This document shows, one piece after another, positions 9,002-16,197 of a stretch of DNA of 64,000 nt (position 1 is its first letter; every line of letters begins with the position of its first letter). The stretch covers positions 124,001 to 188,000 of the forward strand of contig NZ_FNKB01000002.1 of assembly GCF_900102345.1 (NCBI RefSeq). Reading direction: 5' to 3'. A program made the translations under genes and the position numbers. Below the pieces are notes generated by a model that was not told the origin of the DNA, made no database searches, and saw only the letters and a list, made by a program, of their open reading frames with translations. Origin of the DNA: Leucobacter chromiiresistens. Lineage in GTDB: Bacteria > Actinomycetota > Actinomycetes > Actinomycetales > Microbacteriaceae.

Positions 9002-9154
9002 GGCGTCCTCGCCGCACGGGCGCTCTCGGCGCCCGTGCTCCCGCCCCGGCGCTCGGCGTTGCGCGACGCAATCGCACGTCGAACGCCGGGGTCACCCGAG
9101 CACGTGCGCGCCTCCGCGCTGACGCGTGCCACTCCAGACGAAGTGGAGGAGCGC

Positions 9155-9673
9155 ATGTTGCTCGTGGATTGGCAGACCGATCAGCACTCCGAGGGGTTGC
9201 GTCGCGCGCCCCGCGAATTCGAGCCGTCATGGGCTTCGGCGAGGCGAATGCTCTTCGCGCGGGAGTTCGACGAGAACTGGTCGGTGCGATGCATCTCGAT
9301 TCTCGAGACCTCCATCCGCCTGACCGGACGGGAACCGCTGGTGCTGCTGCCCGACGACGTGCAGCTCGAAGAATACGACCTCGCATACGACGTGCGCCAC
9401 GGGGAAGCGGCGATCGCGGCGCTCGACGCCCTCGCCGAGGGTCGAGTCGGCGGGTCGCCCGATCGCTTCGTCCTCGTCGATCTCGCGCCGGTGCTCATCG
9501 CGACCGCACCGCGCTTCCTGAGCGCCCTGCAGCGCCTCCTCGCGACAGAGCTCCCCCACTCGGTGGCCCTAGCCGTCGTCACCTCGCACCCCGGTGAGCT
9601 CGACGCCTCGCGATTCGACTGGTCCTCGCCGCTCGCCGACGCGGCGGCGCATGTGACAGCGGTCGTCTCGTAA
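9155..9673 (+). CDS. Hypothetical acidic protein
   Basis: A 172-residue protein I do not recognise. It begins MLLVDWQTDQHSEG, is rich in Leu, Ala, Asp and Glu, and has no signal peptide or obvious membrane segment. The centre (REPLVLLPDDVQLEEYDLAYD, then DRFVLVDLAPVLIATAPRFL) alternates hydrophobic strands and helices like a small alpha/beta domain. The ATG at 9155 is chosen because GGAGG lies 5 bases upstream; a frame-open extension to 9035 has no such site. It follows the surface-protein gene by 153 bases in the same direction and may belong to the same accessory unit. Function unknown. Confidence 0.65.
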   Translation: MLLVDWQTDQHSEGLRRAPREFEPSWASARRMLFAREFDENWSVRCISILETSIRLTGREPLVLLPDDVQLEEYDLAYDVRHGEAAIAALDALAEGRVGGSPDRFVLVDLAPVLIATAPRFLSALQRLLATELPHSVALAVVTSHPGELDASRFDWSSPLADAAAHVTAVVS

Positions 9674-9971
9674 GCTCACCTATCGTCGCCGAACGCGCTG
9701 CGCCTGAGCGACCACCGGTGGCCCGTGCCGGGGGAGCGGCGGGTCCGCACCATACGCAAAATCGCTCGAGAGAATTGCGTAATTAGCCCCCAGAAGTGCT
9801 GAGAATGCTGGTTCGGATACGTAAGCGACGATTTTCGCTACTGCAAAACGCGCCGGCGATACCGGGATTCGGCTCAGGAGCGTCGCAGGGGCCCGACGCC
9901 GGGGGAGTATTGCAGTACAGCAGAAGCCCGCAGGCCACCCACCCCCCTAGCGACTGGGGGCACGCTGCTCA
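9674..9971. promoter_or_regulatory. AT-richer intergenic region with short inverted repeats and shared motifs
   Basis: No gene is seen. It contains an inverted repeat TACGCAA (9753-9759) / TTGCGTA (9775-9781), a smaller one AGCGA / TCGCT around 9824-9839, the exact 14-mer CTACTGCAAAACGC (9838-9851) also found at 4479-4492, and TACTGCA on the minus strand at 9911-9917 inside a near-palindrome. A C-rich/G-rich pair at 9942-9960 could form a weak hairpin. It looks like a regulatory region shared with the LuxR/surface-protein segment. Confidence 0.5.
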
Positions 9972-10188
9972 GAGATGCAATGAACGCATCTCGCCGGAGG
10001 ATTGGTCGCTCTGGAACCTCGGTTCACGCCCGTACGCGTTAAAGCGGCCAATCCTCCCTTCTCTCGTCGCGTTCCCGCGCTACGCCGCCCGCCTGAGTCG
10101 GGCAGCCGTCGAAACCGCCTATCCTCGATATCAGGCGATCGACGCAGAACCCCGCGTCGGTCCGACAGCCGGTGCGGCACCCCGCACC
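9972..10188 (+). ncRNA. Candidate structured leader RNA upstream of ectB
   Basis: Six consecutive inverted repeats fill about 215 bases before ectB: GAGATGC/GCATCTC (9972-9978, 9986-9992); 14-base arms with one G-U pair (9996-10009, 10044-10057) enclosing GAACC/GGTTC (10014-10025); GCCCG/CGGGC (10087-10103); CGCCT/AGGCG (10116-10137); GACGC/GCGTC (10141-10158); GGTGCGG/CCGCACC (10171-10188). No open frame with an SD is evident. It does not match the c-di-AMP (ydaO) riboswitch as I know it. Whether this is one transcript depends on where the promoter lies; a TATCCT at 10120-10125 could instead place the start inside it. Confidence 0.4.
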
Positions 10189-10217
10189 ATGCGACGGTAG
10201 ATGGAGAGAGCTGAGCC

Positions 10218-11489
10218 ATGAGCGACCTTGCAGTATTCGATCGGTACGAGTCGGAGGTGCGCGGGTACATCCGCTCGTTCCCCGTCGTCTTCGAGCGCGC
10301 ACAGGGATCGGTGCTCACCGCCGACGACGGCCGCGAGTACCTCGACTTCTTCAGCGGCGCCGGTGTGGTGAACTACGGGCACAACAACCCCGTCTTCACG
10401 AGCGCGCTGATCGACTACCTGCAGCGCGGCGGCATCATCCACGGCCTCGACATGGCGACCTCGGCGAAACGCGACTTCATCGATGCCTTTCAGCGTCTTG
10501 TGCTCGCACCCCGCGGCCTCGACTACAAGATGCAGTTCACGGGGCCCACCGGGGCGAACGCCGTGGAATCGGCGCTGAAGCTGGCCCGCCAGGCGACCGG
10601 CCGGCAGAACGTGGTCGCGTTCACCAACGCGTTCCACGGCCTCAGCCTGGGCGCCCTCGCGGCGACCGGCAATGAGAAGTACCGCGCCGCGGGGGGCGTA
10701 TCGCTCGGCGACGTCACGAGACTGCCCTACGACGGCTACCTCGGCGCGGGCATCGACACGCTCGACCTGCTCGAGCGCATGCTCGACGATCCCGGCTCGG
10801 GGCTCGACCTGCCCGCCGCCGTGATCGTCGAGACGATCCAGGGCGAGGGCGGCATCAACGTGGCCGGCGCGGCCTGGCTGCAGCGGCTCCGCGCGATCAC
10901 CGAGCAGCGCGGCATCCTGCTCATCGTCGACGACATCCAGTCGGGCGTGGGGCGCAGCGGGGCGTTCTTCAGCTTCGAGGCGTCGGGCATCGTGCCCGAT
11001 CTCGTCACCGTGTCGAAGTCGATCTCCGCGTCGGGCCTGCCGATGGCGCTGCTGCTGATGCGGCCGGAGATCGACGTGTGGAAGCCCGGTGCGCACACGG
11101 GCACCTTCCGCGGCAACAACCTCGCGTTCGTCTCGGCGCGGGTCGCGCTCGAGACGTACTGGGCCGACAGCGCCTTCACCGACGCGATCGCCGAGCGGGA
11201 GCAGCAGCTGCGGTCCGCGCTCGAGGGAATCGCCGCCGAGTTCCCGGCGGCGGAGTTCGCCGTGCGCGGTCGCGGGCTCATGTACGGCCTCGCGTCCACC
11301 GCGATGCCGCAGCTCGCCGGGGCGGCGTCCCAGCAGGCGTTCGAGCGCGGCGTGGTGATCGAGACGTCGGGTGCTCGCGACGAGGTGCTGAAGTTCCTCC
11401 CCGCGCTCACCATCACGGCCGAGGAGCTCGATCGGGGCATCGCCGTCGTGCGGGAGGCGCTCGCCGCCGCGCTCGGCGCCGACGCATAA
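10218..11489 (+). CDS. ectB: Diaminobutyrate-2-oxoglutarate transaminase (EctB)
   Basis: A 423-residue class III PLP-dependent aminotransferase with the EctB signature: DFFSGAGVVNYGHNNP, IIHGLDMATSAKRDFIDAFQ, MQFTGPTGANAVESALKLAR, then VDDIQSGVGRSG. The PLP lysine is Lys267 in TVSKSISASGLP. EctB makes L-2,4-diaminobutyrate from aspartate semialdehyde with glutamate as amino donor, the first step of ectoine synthesis. The start is ATG with GGAGAGAG upstream. Unusually, ectA and ectC are not next to it; instead an OpuC-type transporter follows 100 bases downstream. The diaminobutyrate might feed ectoine genes elsewhere or another pathway such as a siderophore. Length and motifs are complete. 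Confidence 0.9.
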   Translation: MSDLAVFDRYESEVRGYIRSFPVVFERAQGSVLTADDGREYLDFFSGAGVVNYGHNNPVFTSALIDYLQRGGIIHGLDMATSAKRDFIDAFQRLVLAPRGLDYKMQFTGPTGANAVESALKLARQATGRQNVVAFTNAFHGLSLGALAATGNEKYRAAGGVSLGDVTRLPYDGYLGAGIDTLDLLERMLDDPGSGLDLPAAVIVETIQGEGGINVAGAAWLQRLRAITEQRGILLIVDDIQSGVGRSGAFFSFEASGIVPDLVTVSKSISASGLPMALLLMRPEIDVWKPGAHTGTFRGNNLAFVSARVALETYWADSAFTDAIAEREQQLRSALEGIAAEFPAAEFAVRGRGLMYGLASTAMPQLAGAASQQAFERGVVIETSGARDEVLKFLPALTITAEELDRGIAVVREALAAALGADA

Positions 11490-11508
11490 CGCAGGGCACG
11501 ATTCGGTC

Positions 11509-11547
11509 ACAAGGCCTTGTACGGGGGCGGCCCCGTCGCACTAGTGT
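11509..11547 (+). promoter_or_regulatory. Candidate promoter and palindromic operator of the opu operon
   Basis: A 12-base perfect palindrome ACAAGGCCTTGT (11509-11520) overlaps a -35-like TTGTAC (11517-11522), with TAGTGT (11542-11547) as a possible -10 at a long 19-base spacing. It lies in the gap between ectB and the ATPase gene and suggests separate control of the transporter. A small GCGCCG-CCTT-CGGCGC hairpin follows at 11556-11571. Confidence 0.45.
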
Positions 11548-11589
11548 GGAGGTCAGCGCCGCCTTCGGCGCACGCACCGAGGGGGCGAC

Positions 11590-12402
11590 GTGATCGAATT
11601 CGAGCGGGTGTCGAAGGTGTTCCCGGGCGGAGCCACCGCCGTGCACGAGTTCTCGTACACGATCCCCTCGCATCGCGCCGTGGTGCTGGTCGGCTCGTCC
11701 GGATCCGGCAAGACGACCCTGATGCGCATGGTCAACCGCATGGTCGAGCCGAGCGGCGGCCGGGTGCTGATCGACGGCGAGGACGTGCGGGATCGCAACG
11801 CGGTCGACCTGCGGCGCTCGATCGGCTACGTGCTGCAGCAGGGCGGCCTGCTCCCGCACCGCACCGTCGCCGACAACGTCGCCACCGTGCCGGTGCTCAC
11901 GGGCACCTCGCGCCGGGAGGCGCGCCGCGCCGCGGGTGCGCTGCTCGAGCGCGTGGGCCTCGATCCCGCGCTCGGCGACCGGTACCCGGCGCAGCTCTCG
12001 GGCGGTCAGCAGCAGCGTGTCGGCGTCGCCCGGGCACTCGCCTCCGACCCCAACATCCTGCTCATGGACGAACCCTTCGGGGCCGTCGATCCCATCGTGC
12101 GACGCGAACTGCAGCAGGAGCTGCTGCGCCTGCAGGCGGAACTCGGCAAGACGATCCTGTTCGTCACCCACGACGTCGACGAGGCGTTCCTCATCGGCGA
12201 GGAGGTCGTCGTGCTCGAGGCGGGCGGGCGGATCGCGCAGAGCGGCACCCCCGCCGACATCCTCGGCAGCCCGACGAACGACTTCGTCCGCGATTTCGTC
12301 GGCGCCGACCGCGGAGAGCGCCGTCTCCACGTGGTCGAGAACGGCGGGCAGCGCCTCGCCGTCGACGCGGCGGGCCGGCCGGTGGGAGTGCTCGGGCCGT
12401 GA
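11590..12402 (+). CDS. Osmoprotectant (glycine betaine/choline-type) ABC transporter ATP-binding protein
   Basis: A 270-residue ABC ATPase of the OpuCA/ProV class. Walker A is GSSGSGKTT (about residues 36-44), the Q loop lies in YVLQQGGLLPH, the signature is LSGGQQQR, Walker B is ILLMDEP and the H loop is VTHD. It is shorter than OpuCA of Bacillus: after the ATPase there is only a short tail (HVVENGGQRLAVDAAGRPVG) rather than tandem CBS domains, so osmotic sensing by CBS is unlikely. It starts with GTG behind GAGGGGG. It is the first gene of a four-gene unit; its TGA overlaps the GTG of the first permease. Confidence 0.9.
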   Translation: MIEFERVSKVFPGGATAVHEFSYTIPSHRAVVLVGSSGSGKTTLMRMVNRMVEPSGGRVLIDGEDVRDRNAVDLRRSIGYVLQQGGLLPHRTVADNVATVPVLTGTSRREARRAAGALLERVGLDPALGDRYPAQLSGGQQQRVGVARALASDPNILLMDEPFGAVDPIVRRELQQELLRLQAELGKTILFVTHDVDEAFLIGEEVVVLEAGGRIAQSGTPADILGSPTNDFVRDFVGADRGERRLHVVENGGQRLAVDAAGRPVGVLGP

Positions 12403-13151
12403 ACTGGCCGATCGCGAACTGGGAATTCGTGCTGGAGCTGGCGCTCCAGCATCTGCTGCTGAGCGTGCCCGCGATCCTCATCAGCATCGTCGTGGCGGTG
12501 CCGATCGGCCGCCTCGCGTTCCGCAGGCCGCGCATCGGGGGCCCGCTGCTGTCGATCGCGTCGCTGGCGTACGCGATTCCGGCCCTGCCGCTGCTCATCA
12601 TCATCCCCGCGCTGATCGGCACGTCGCTGCGCTCCTGGCAGACCATGGTGGCGGCGCTGAGCGTCTACGGGGTGGCGCTGCTCGTGCGCACGGCCTGCGA
12701 CGCGTTCGCCTCGGTCGACGGGCAGTTGCGCGACGCGGCGCTCGCGATCGGCTTCGCCCCGCGAGGGCTGTTCTGGCGCGTCGATCTGCCGCTCGCGGTG
12801 CCCGTGCTGATCTCGGGCATCCGGGTCGTATCGGTGTCGACGATCAGTCTGGTCACGCTCGGCGCCCTCATCGGCGTGCCGAGCCTCGGCACACTGCTGA
12901 CCGACGGGTTCCAGCGCGGCATCTTCGCCGAGATCTGGACGGGCGTCATCGCGACCGTGCTGCTCGCGCTGCTGCTCGACGTCGCCGTGCTCGCGATCGG
13001 CCGCGCACTGACCCCGTGGACGCGTCGGGCATCGGAGCGCGGGCCGCATCGCAGTCGGAAGACGGCGACGCCGACGACGGAGCCCGCCCCGGCTGCGGCC
13101 CCCGCCCCGGCCTCAGCGCCCCTTTCGGCTGCGGACGGAGAGCGCGCATGA
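12399..13151 (+). CDS. Osmoprotectant ABC transporter permease 1
   Basis: A 250-residue inner-membrane permease of the binding-protein-dependent family. There are about six hydrophobic segments from residue 12 on, and the cytoplasmic coupling (EAA-like) loop reads DAALAIGFAPRGLFWRVDLPLAVPVLISGI. A short Ala/Pro-rich hydrophilic tail ends the protein (about residues 211-250). The start is GTG overlapping the ATPase stop (GTGA), implying translational coupling. With the next gene it forms the heterodimeric channel of an OpuC-type importer for quaternary ammonium or related osmolytes. Confidence 0.88.
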   Translation: MNWPIANWEFVLELALQHLLLSVPAILISIVVAVPIGRLAFRRPRIGGPLLSIASLAYAIPALPLLIIIPALIGTSLRSWQTMVAALSVYGVALLVRTACDAFASVDGQLRDAALAIGFAPRGLFWRVDLPLAVPVLISGIRVVSVSTISLVTLGALIGVPSLGTLLTDGFQRGIFAEIWTGVIATVLLALLLDVAVLAIGRALTPWTRRASERGPHRSRKTATPTTEPAPAAAPAPASAPLSAADGERA

Positions 13152-13825
13152 ACCTGTTCGCGGACGCGATCGCCTGGCTCACTGACCCCGCGAATTGGAG
13201 CGGCAGCGGGGGGATCCCCGCCCGGCTGCTGCAGCATCTCGCCCTCGCGATCGGCGCGCTCCTGCTCGCGGGCATCATCGCGCTGCCGCTCGGCTCGATC
13301 ATCGGGCACACCCGGCGCGGCGCCGGCGCGGTCGGGGCCCTCGCGGGCGCGGCCCGAGCGCTGCCGACGCTCGGCGTGCTCACCCTCTTCGGGCTCGCGC
13401 TCGGCATCGGCGTCACCGCCCCCGTGCTCGCGCTGATCGTGCTCGCGATCCCGTCGCTGCTCGCCGGTGCGTACGCCGGCGTCAGCGCGATCGAGCCGTC
13501 CATCCCGTCGGCCGCGAAGGCCGTCGGCTTCAGCCCCGTGCAGGTGCTGCTGCGGGTCGAGCTGCCCCTGGCGCTCCCCGTGATGATCGGCGGCGTGCGC
13601 GCGGCGACCCTGCAGGTCGTCTCAACGGCGACGCTCGCGGCGTACACGTCAGACGTGGGCCTCGGCCGGTACCTGTTCGCCGGCCTCAAGTCGCGAGACT
13701 ACGGCCTGATGCTCGCCGGCGCACTGCTCGTGATCGCGCTCACACTCGTGCTCGAGGTGCTGCTCTCGCTCTGCCAGCGCGCAGCCGCCCGACGCATCGC
13801 GCGCGTTCCGGTCGGCTCCGCCTGA
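13148..13825 (+). CDS. Osmoprotectant ABC transporter permease 2
   Basis: A 225-residue permease paralogous to the preceding one, with five or six membrane segments and the coupling loop SAAKAVGFSPVQVLLRVELP followed by LALPVMIGGVRA. Its ATG overlaps the TGA of permease 1 (ATGA). The pattern STATLAAYTSDVGLGRYLFAGL near the C-terminus is usual for OpuCB/OpuCD proteins. It is the partner subunit of the same importer. Confidence 0.88.
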   Translation: MNLFADAIAWLTDPANWSGSGGIPARLLQHLALAIGALLLAGIIALPLGSIIGHTRRGAGAVGALAGAARALPTLGVLTLFGLALGIGVTAPVLALIVLAIPSLLAGAYAGVSAIEPSIPSAAKAVGFSPVQVLLRVELPLALPVMIGGVRAATLQVVSTATLAAYTSDVGLGRYLFAGLKSRDYGLMLAGALLVIALTLVLEVLLSLCQRAAARRIARVPVGSA

Positions 13826-13898
13826 CGCCCCGCACCGCCGACCGACGCCCCCGCATCTTCCCGTATTCGCCCACACTCCCATCGAGAGGAACCCGATC

Positions 13899-14840
13899 AT
13901 GCATCGTCGACCCGCATTCCGCTCCGCCCGCCTGGGCGCGGCGTTCGCCGCAGGCGCCATCGCGCTCACCGCCGCCCTCACCGGCTGCTCGAGCGGCGAC
14001 CCGCTCGCCGAGGAGGGCGGCGGAGACGCCTCCTCCGAATCCGGCCCCATCGTGGTGGGCTCGCAGGACTACTACTCGAACGAGATCATCGCCGAGATCT
14101 ACGCGCAGGCGCTCGAGGCCGACGGGTTCGAGGTCGATCGCCAGTTCCGCATCGGCCAGCGCGAGGTGTACCTCCCCGAGATCGAGAGCGGCAAGATCGA
14201 CCTGTTCCCCGAGTACTCCGGCAACCTGCTGCAGTACTTCGAGGCCGACGCCCCGGAACGCGTCTCGGACGAGGTGTACGACGCGCTCTCCGAGGCGATG
14301 CCCGAGGGGCTGCGCGTGCTCGACCAGTCGCCGGCCACCGACCAGGACACCTACGTGGTGACGCGCGAGTTCGCCGAGAAGTGGGATCTCGAGACGGTCG
14401 ACGACCTGAAGAACGTCACCGATCCGCTCACGTTCGGATCGAATTCGGAGGCCGAGAGCCGCCCGTACGGCCCGAAGGGGCTGGCGGAGACCTACGGCAT
14501 CGAGGGCGTGCAGTTCACGCCGATCGAGGACAGCGGCGGGCCGCTCACGGTCAAGGCGCTCAAGGACGGGGCCATCCAGTTCGCGAACATCTACTCGGCG
14601 GATCCGTCGCTCGCGGCGAACGATCTCGTCACCCTCGAAGACACGAAGGGCATCTTCCTCGCCTCGCACGTCGTGCCGATCGCGAGCGAGAAGATCGACG
14701 ATCAGGCGGAGGGCGTGATCAACGAGGTCAACGCGGCGCTGAGCGCCGACGATCTCGTCGAGCTCAACGGGCAGAGCGTGAACGACGAGCGCCCGGCGGC
14801 CGAGATCGCCACGGAGTGGCTCGAGGGTCAGTCCTTCTGA
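13899..14840 (+). CDS. Osmoprotectant ABC transporter substrate-binding lipoprotein
   Basis: A 313-residue lipoprotein of the OpuAC/OpuCC family. A signal peptide runs from MHRRPAFRSARLG to the lipobox LTGC near residue 29, followed by an acidic Ser/Gly linker and the binding domain. The domain opens IVVGSQDYYSNEIIAEIYAQAL and contains EIESGKIDLFPEYSGNLLQY, both typical of betaine/choline-type binding proteins. Last gene of the transporter unit, 73 bases after permease 2, with GAGAGGA before the ATG. The exact ligand (glycine betaine, choline, carnitine or other) cannot be decided from sequence. Confidence 0.9.
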   Translation: MHRRPAFRSARLGAAFAAGAIALTAALTGCSSGDPLAEEGGGDASSESGPIVVGSQDYYSNEIIAEIYAQALEADGFEVDRQFRIGQREVYLPEIESGKIDLFPEYSGNLLQYFEADAPERVSDEVYDALSEAMPEGLRVLDQSPATDQDTYVVTREFAEKWDLETVDDLKNVTDPLTFGSNSEAESRPYGPKGLAETYGIEGVQFTPIEDSGGPLTVKALKDGAIQFANIYSADPSLAANDLVTLEDTKGIFLASHVVPIASEKIDDQAEGVINEVNAALSADDLVELNGQSVNDERPAAEIATEWLEGQSF

Positions 14841-14842
14841 CG

Positions 14843-14908
14843 CGCTGAGCCGGCCGGCCGATCACCCGGTCGGTCGGCCCGGCCGTCGGCTCGGCCGTCA
14901 GCTCAGCG
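14843..14908. terminator. Candidate bidirectional terminator between opu binding protein and NUDIX gene
   Basis: Outer arms CGCTGAGC (14843-14850) and GCTCAGCG (14901-14908) enclose CGG/GGCC-rich sequence with further short complementary pairs. The right arm covers the stop codon of the convergent NUDIX gene. The region also shows short CGGTCGG/CGTCGG direct repeats. Confidence 0.45.
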
Positions 14909-15325
14909 GTCGGCTCGCAGCGCCGGAAAGATGTGCTCGGTGTTGAGCGGGGCCATGTCGGGCCGCGCGGCGCCGGGATCGACCCACTCCAGCGCGGCGA
15001 TCTCGGCCTGCGGCCCCGCCGACAGGGCGTCGGGCACGAGCGGGTGCTCGAACACCGTCGCCTCGACGACGTGACCCGGCTCGTTCGCGGCGCTCGCACG
15101 GAAGACGCCGAGCTCGCGCAGACGCGAGCGATCCAGCTGCACCCCGAGCTCCTCGCCGAACTCGCGCACCGCGGTGTCGATCGCGGCCTCGCCCGGCTCG
15201 TGCTTGCCGCCGGGGAGCATGAGCGCCGCGGTTCCGCGCTTGCGCACGTTGAGCACCCGGCCCGCGGCGTCTCGCATCACCACGGCGCTGACGCGGATCA
15301 CGCGCTCGCCCGCGTCGGCGCTCAC
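14903..15325 (-). CDS. NUDIX hydrolase
   Basis: A 140-residue NUDIX-fold protein. The Nudix box reads GGKHEPGEAAIDTAVREFGEEL, matching the GX5EX7REUXEEXGU pattern in its essential Glu residues, so it is likely an active pyrophosphohydrolase on nucleoside diphosphates linked to another group. Substrate unknown. The GTG start overlaps the TGA of the upstream carboxypeptidase gene (GTGA), so the two are probably translated from one message. The C-terminal segment EWVDPGAARPDMAPLNTEHIFPAL is not diagnostic. Confidence 0.82.
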   Translation of the reverse strand: MSADAGERVIRVSAVVMRDAAGRVLNVRKRGTAALMLPGGKHEPGEAAIDTAVREFGEELGVQLDRSRLRELGVFRASAANEPGHVVEATVFEHPLVPDALSAGPQAEIAALEWVDPGAARPDMAPLNTEHIFPALRADR

Positions 15326-16134
15326 CGGGCGTACCCCGGGGCGGTCGGCAGCTCGAAGAACTCCTCGAGCGTCGCGACGCGCTGCTCGTGCATGCGGAGG
15401 GCGAGTTCGGGGCCGACGTAGCGGAAGTGCCACGGCTCGGCCATGAAGCCCGTGACCTCCTGCGCGCCCTCGGGGTAGCGCACGACGAAGCCGTGCTCCG
15501 CCGCGTGCTCGGCGAGCCACAGGCCCGCGGGCGTCTCCCCGAAGCATGCGGCGAGATAGCAGGCGCCGTGATCGTCGAAGTCGACGGCGAGCCCGGTCTG
15601 ATGCTCGGAGTGACCCGGGCGCGCCGAGTAGGTGTCCGCCGCCTCCTGCCCGTCGCGCGCGACGTAGCCGTCGTAGAGCGCGACCTGCGTGGCGTAGTCC
15701 CGGTAAGCGCTGATGATGCGCACGTCGATCCCGTCCGCAGCCGCGGCGCCGACGAGGGCCTCGACTGCGCGTGCGGCCGGTTCGCGCAGCGGCTGCGCGA
15801 ACTCGTTCTCCACACCCTCGGGCATGACGAGATCGGTCGGCGCGAAGTCGACCGGCTGCAGCGGCCGCTGCTTGTTGGAGACCACCCAGATCGACATGGG
15901 ATCATCGATCGAGTGCGCGGAGCGGTCGAACTCCGGCGCGGCATCCGACGCGGCGCCCGACTCCTCGGCGGCGCGGGGCTCGTCGGCGGACGGCGCCTCG
16001 GGCGGCGTCTCGGCCGCCCCGTCAGCCGCCGCTCCCGCCGCAGTGCCGGGCTCGGGGGCGCACCCCAGGAGGGCGAACGCCGCCGCCGAGAGGCAGCACG
16101 CCGCGATCGCGGTTCTCGGGAGTCGCAGCGCCAT
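15322..16134 (-). CDS. VanY-type D-alanyl-D-alanine carboxypeptidase lipoprotein (M15B)
   Basis: A 270-residue lipoprotein with signal peptide and lipobox ALLGC (Cys25), an Ala/Glu/Pro-rich linker of about 50 residues, then an M15B peptidase domain. Catalytic zinc motifs are visible: SARPGHSEHQTGLAVDFDD, giving the first His and the Asp, and EPWHFRYVG, giving the ExWH pair. RIISAYRDYATQ is the usual preceding block. The enzyme likely trims the terminal D-Ala of peptidoglycan stem peptides outside the membrane. VanY relatives also contribute to glycopeptide tolerance, but nothing nearby suggests a van cluster. Divergent from the CapA-like gene. Confidence 0.88.
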   Translation of the reverse strand: MALRLPRTAIAACCLSAAAFALLGCAPEPGTAAGAAADGAAETPPEAPSADEPRAAEESGAASDAAPEFDRSAHSIDDPMSIWVVSNKQRPLQPVDFAPTDLVMPEGVENEFAQPLREPAARAVEALVGAAAADGIDVRIISAYRDYATQVALYDGYVARDGQEAADTYSARPGHSEHQTGLAVDFDDHGACYLAACFGETPAGLWLAEHAAEHGFVVRYPEGAQEVTGFMAEPWHFRYVGPELALRMHEQRVATLEEFFELPTAPGYAR

Positions 16135-16197
16135 GGAACCATGCTACCGACGGAGCGGCGCTGCGTCGGGCGCTCCGTCGCCGGTTACCCTGGAGCC

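Noticed and set aside
9996..10057. A tRNA-like gene suggested by paired 10-14 base ends and an inner GGTTC
   Set aside because: The element is only about 62 bases, lacks the D-arm and anticodon-arm pattern and the usual TTCGA loop; better described as part of a structured leader.
9796..10200. A 134-codon frame in the gap before ectB
   Set aside because: It has no SD and its codons do not show the G/C third-base bias of the neighbours; it runs through the hairpin chain.
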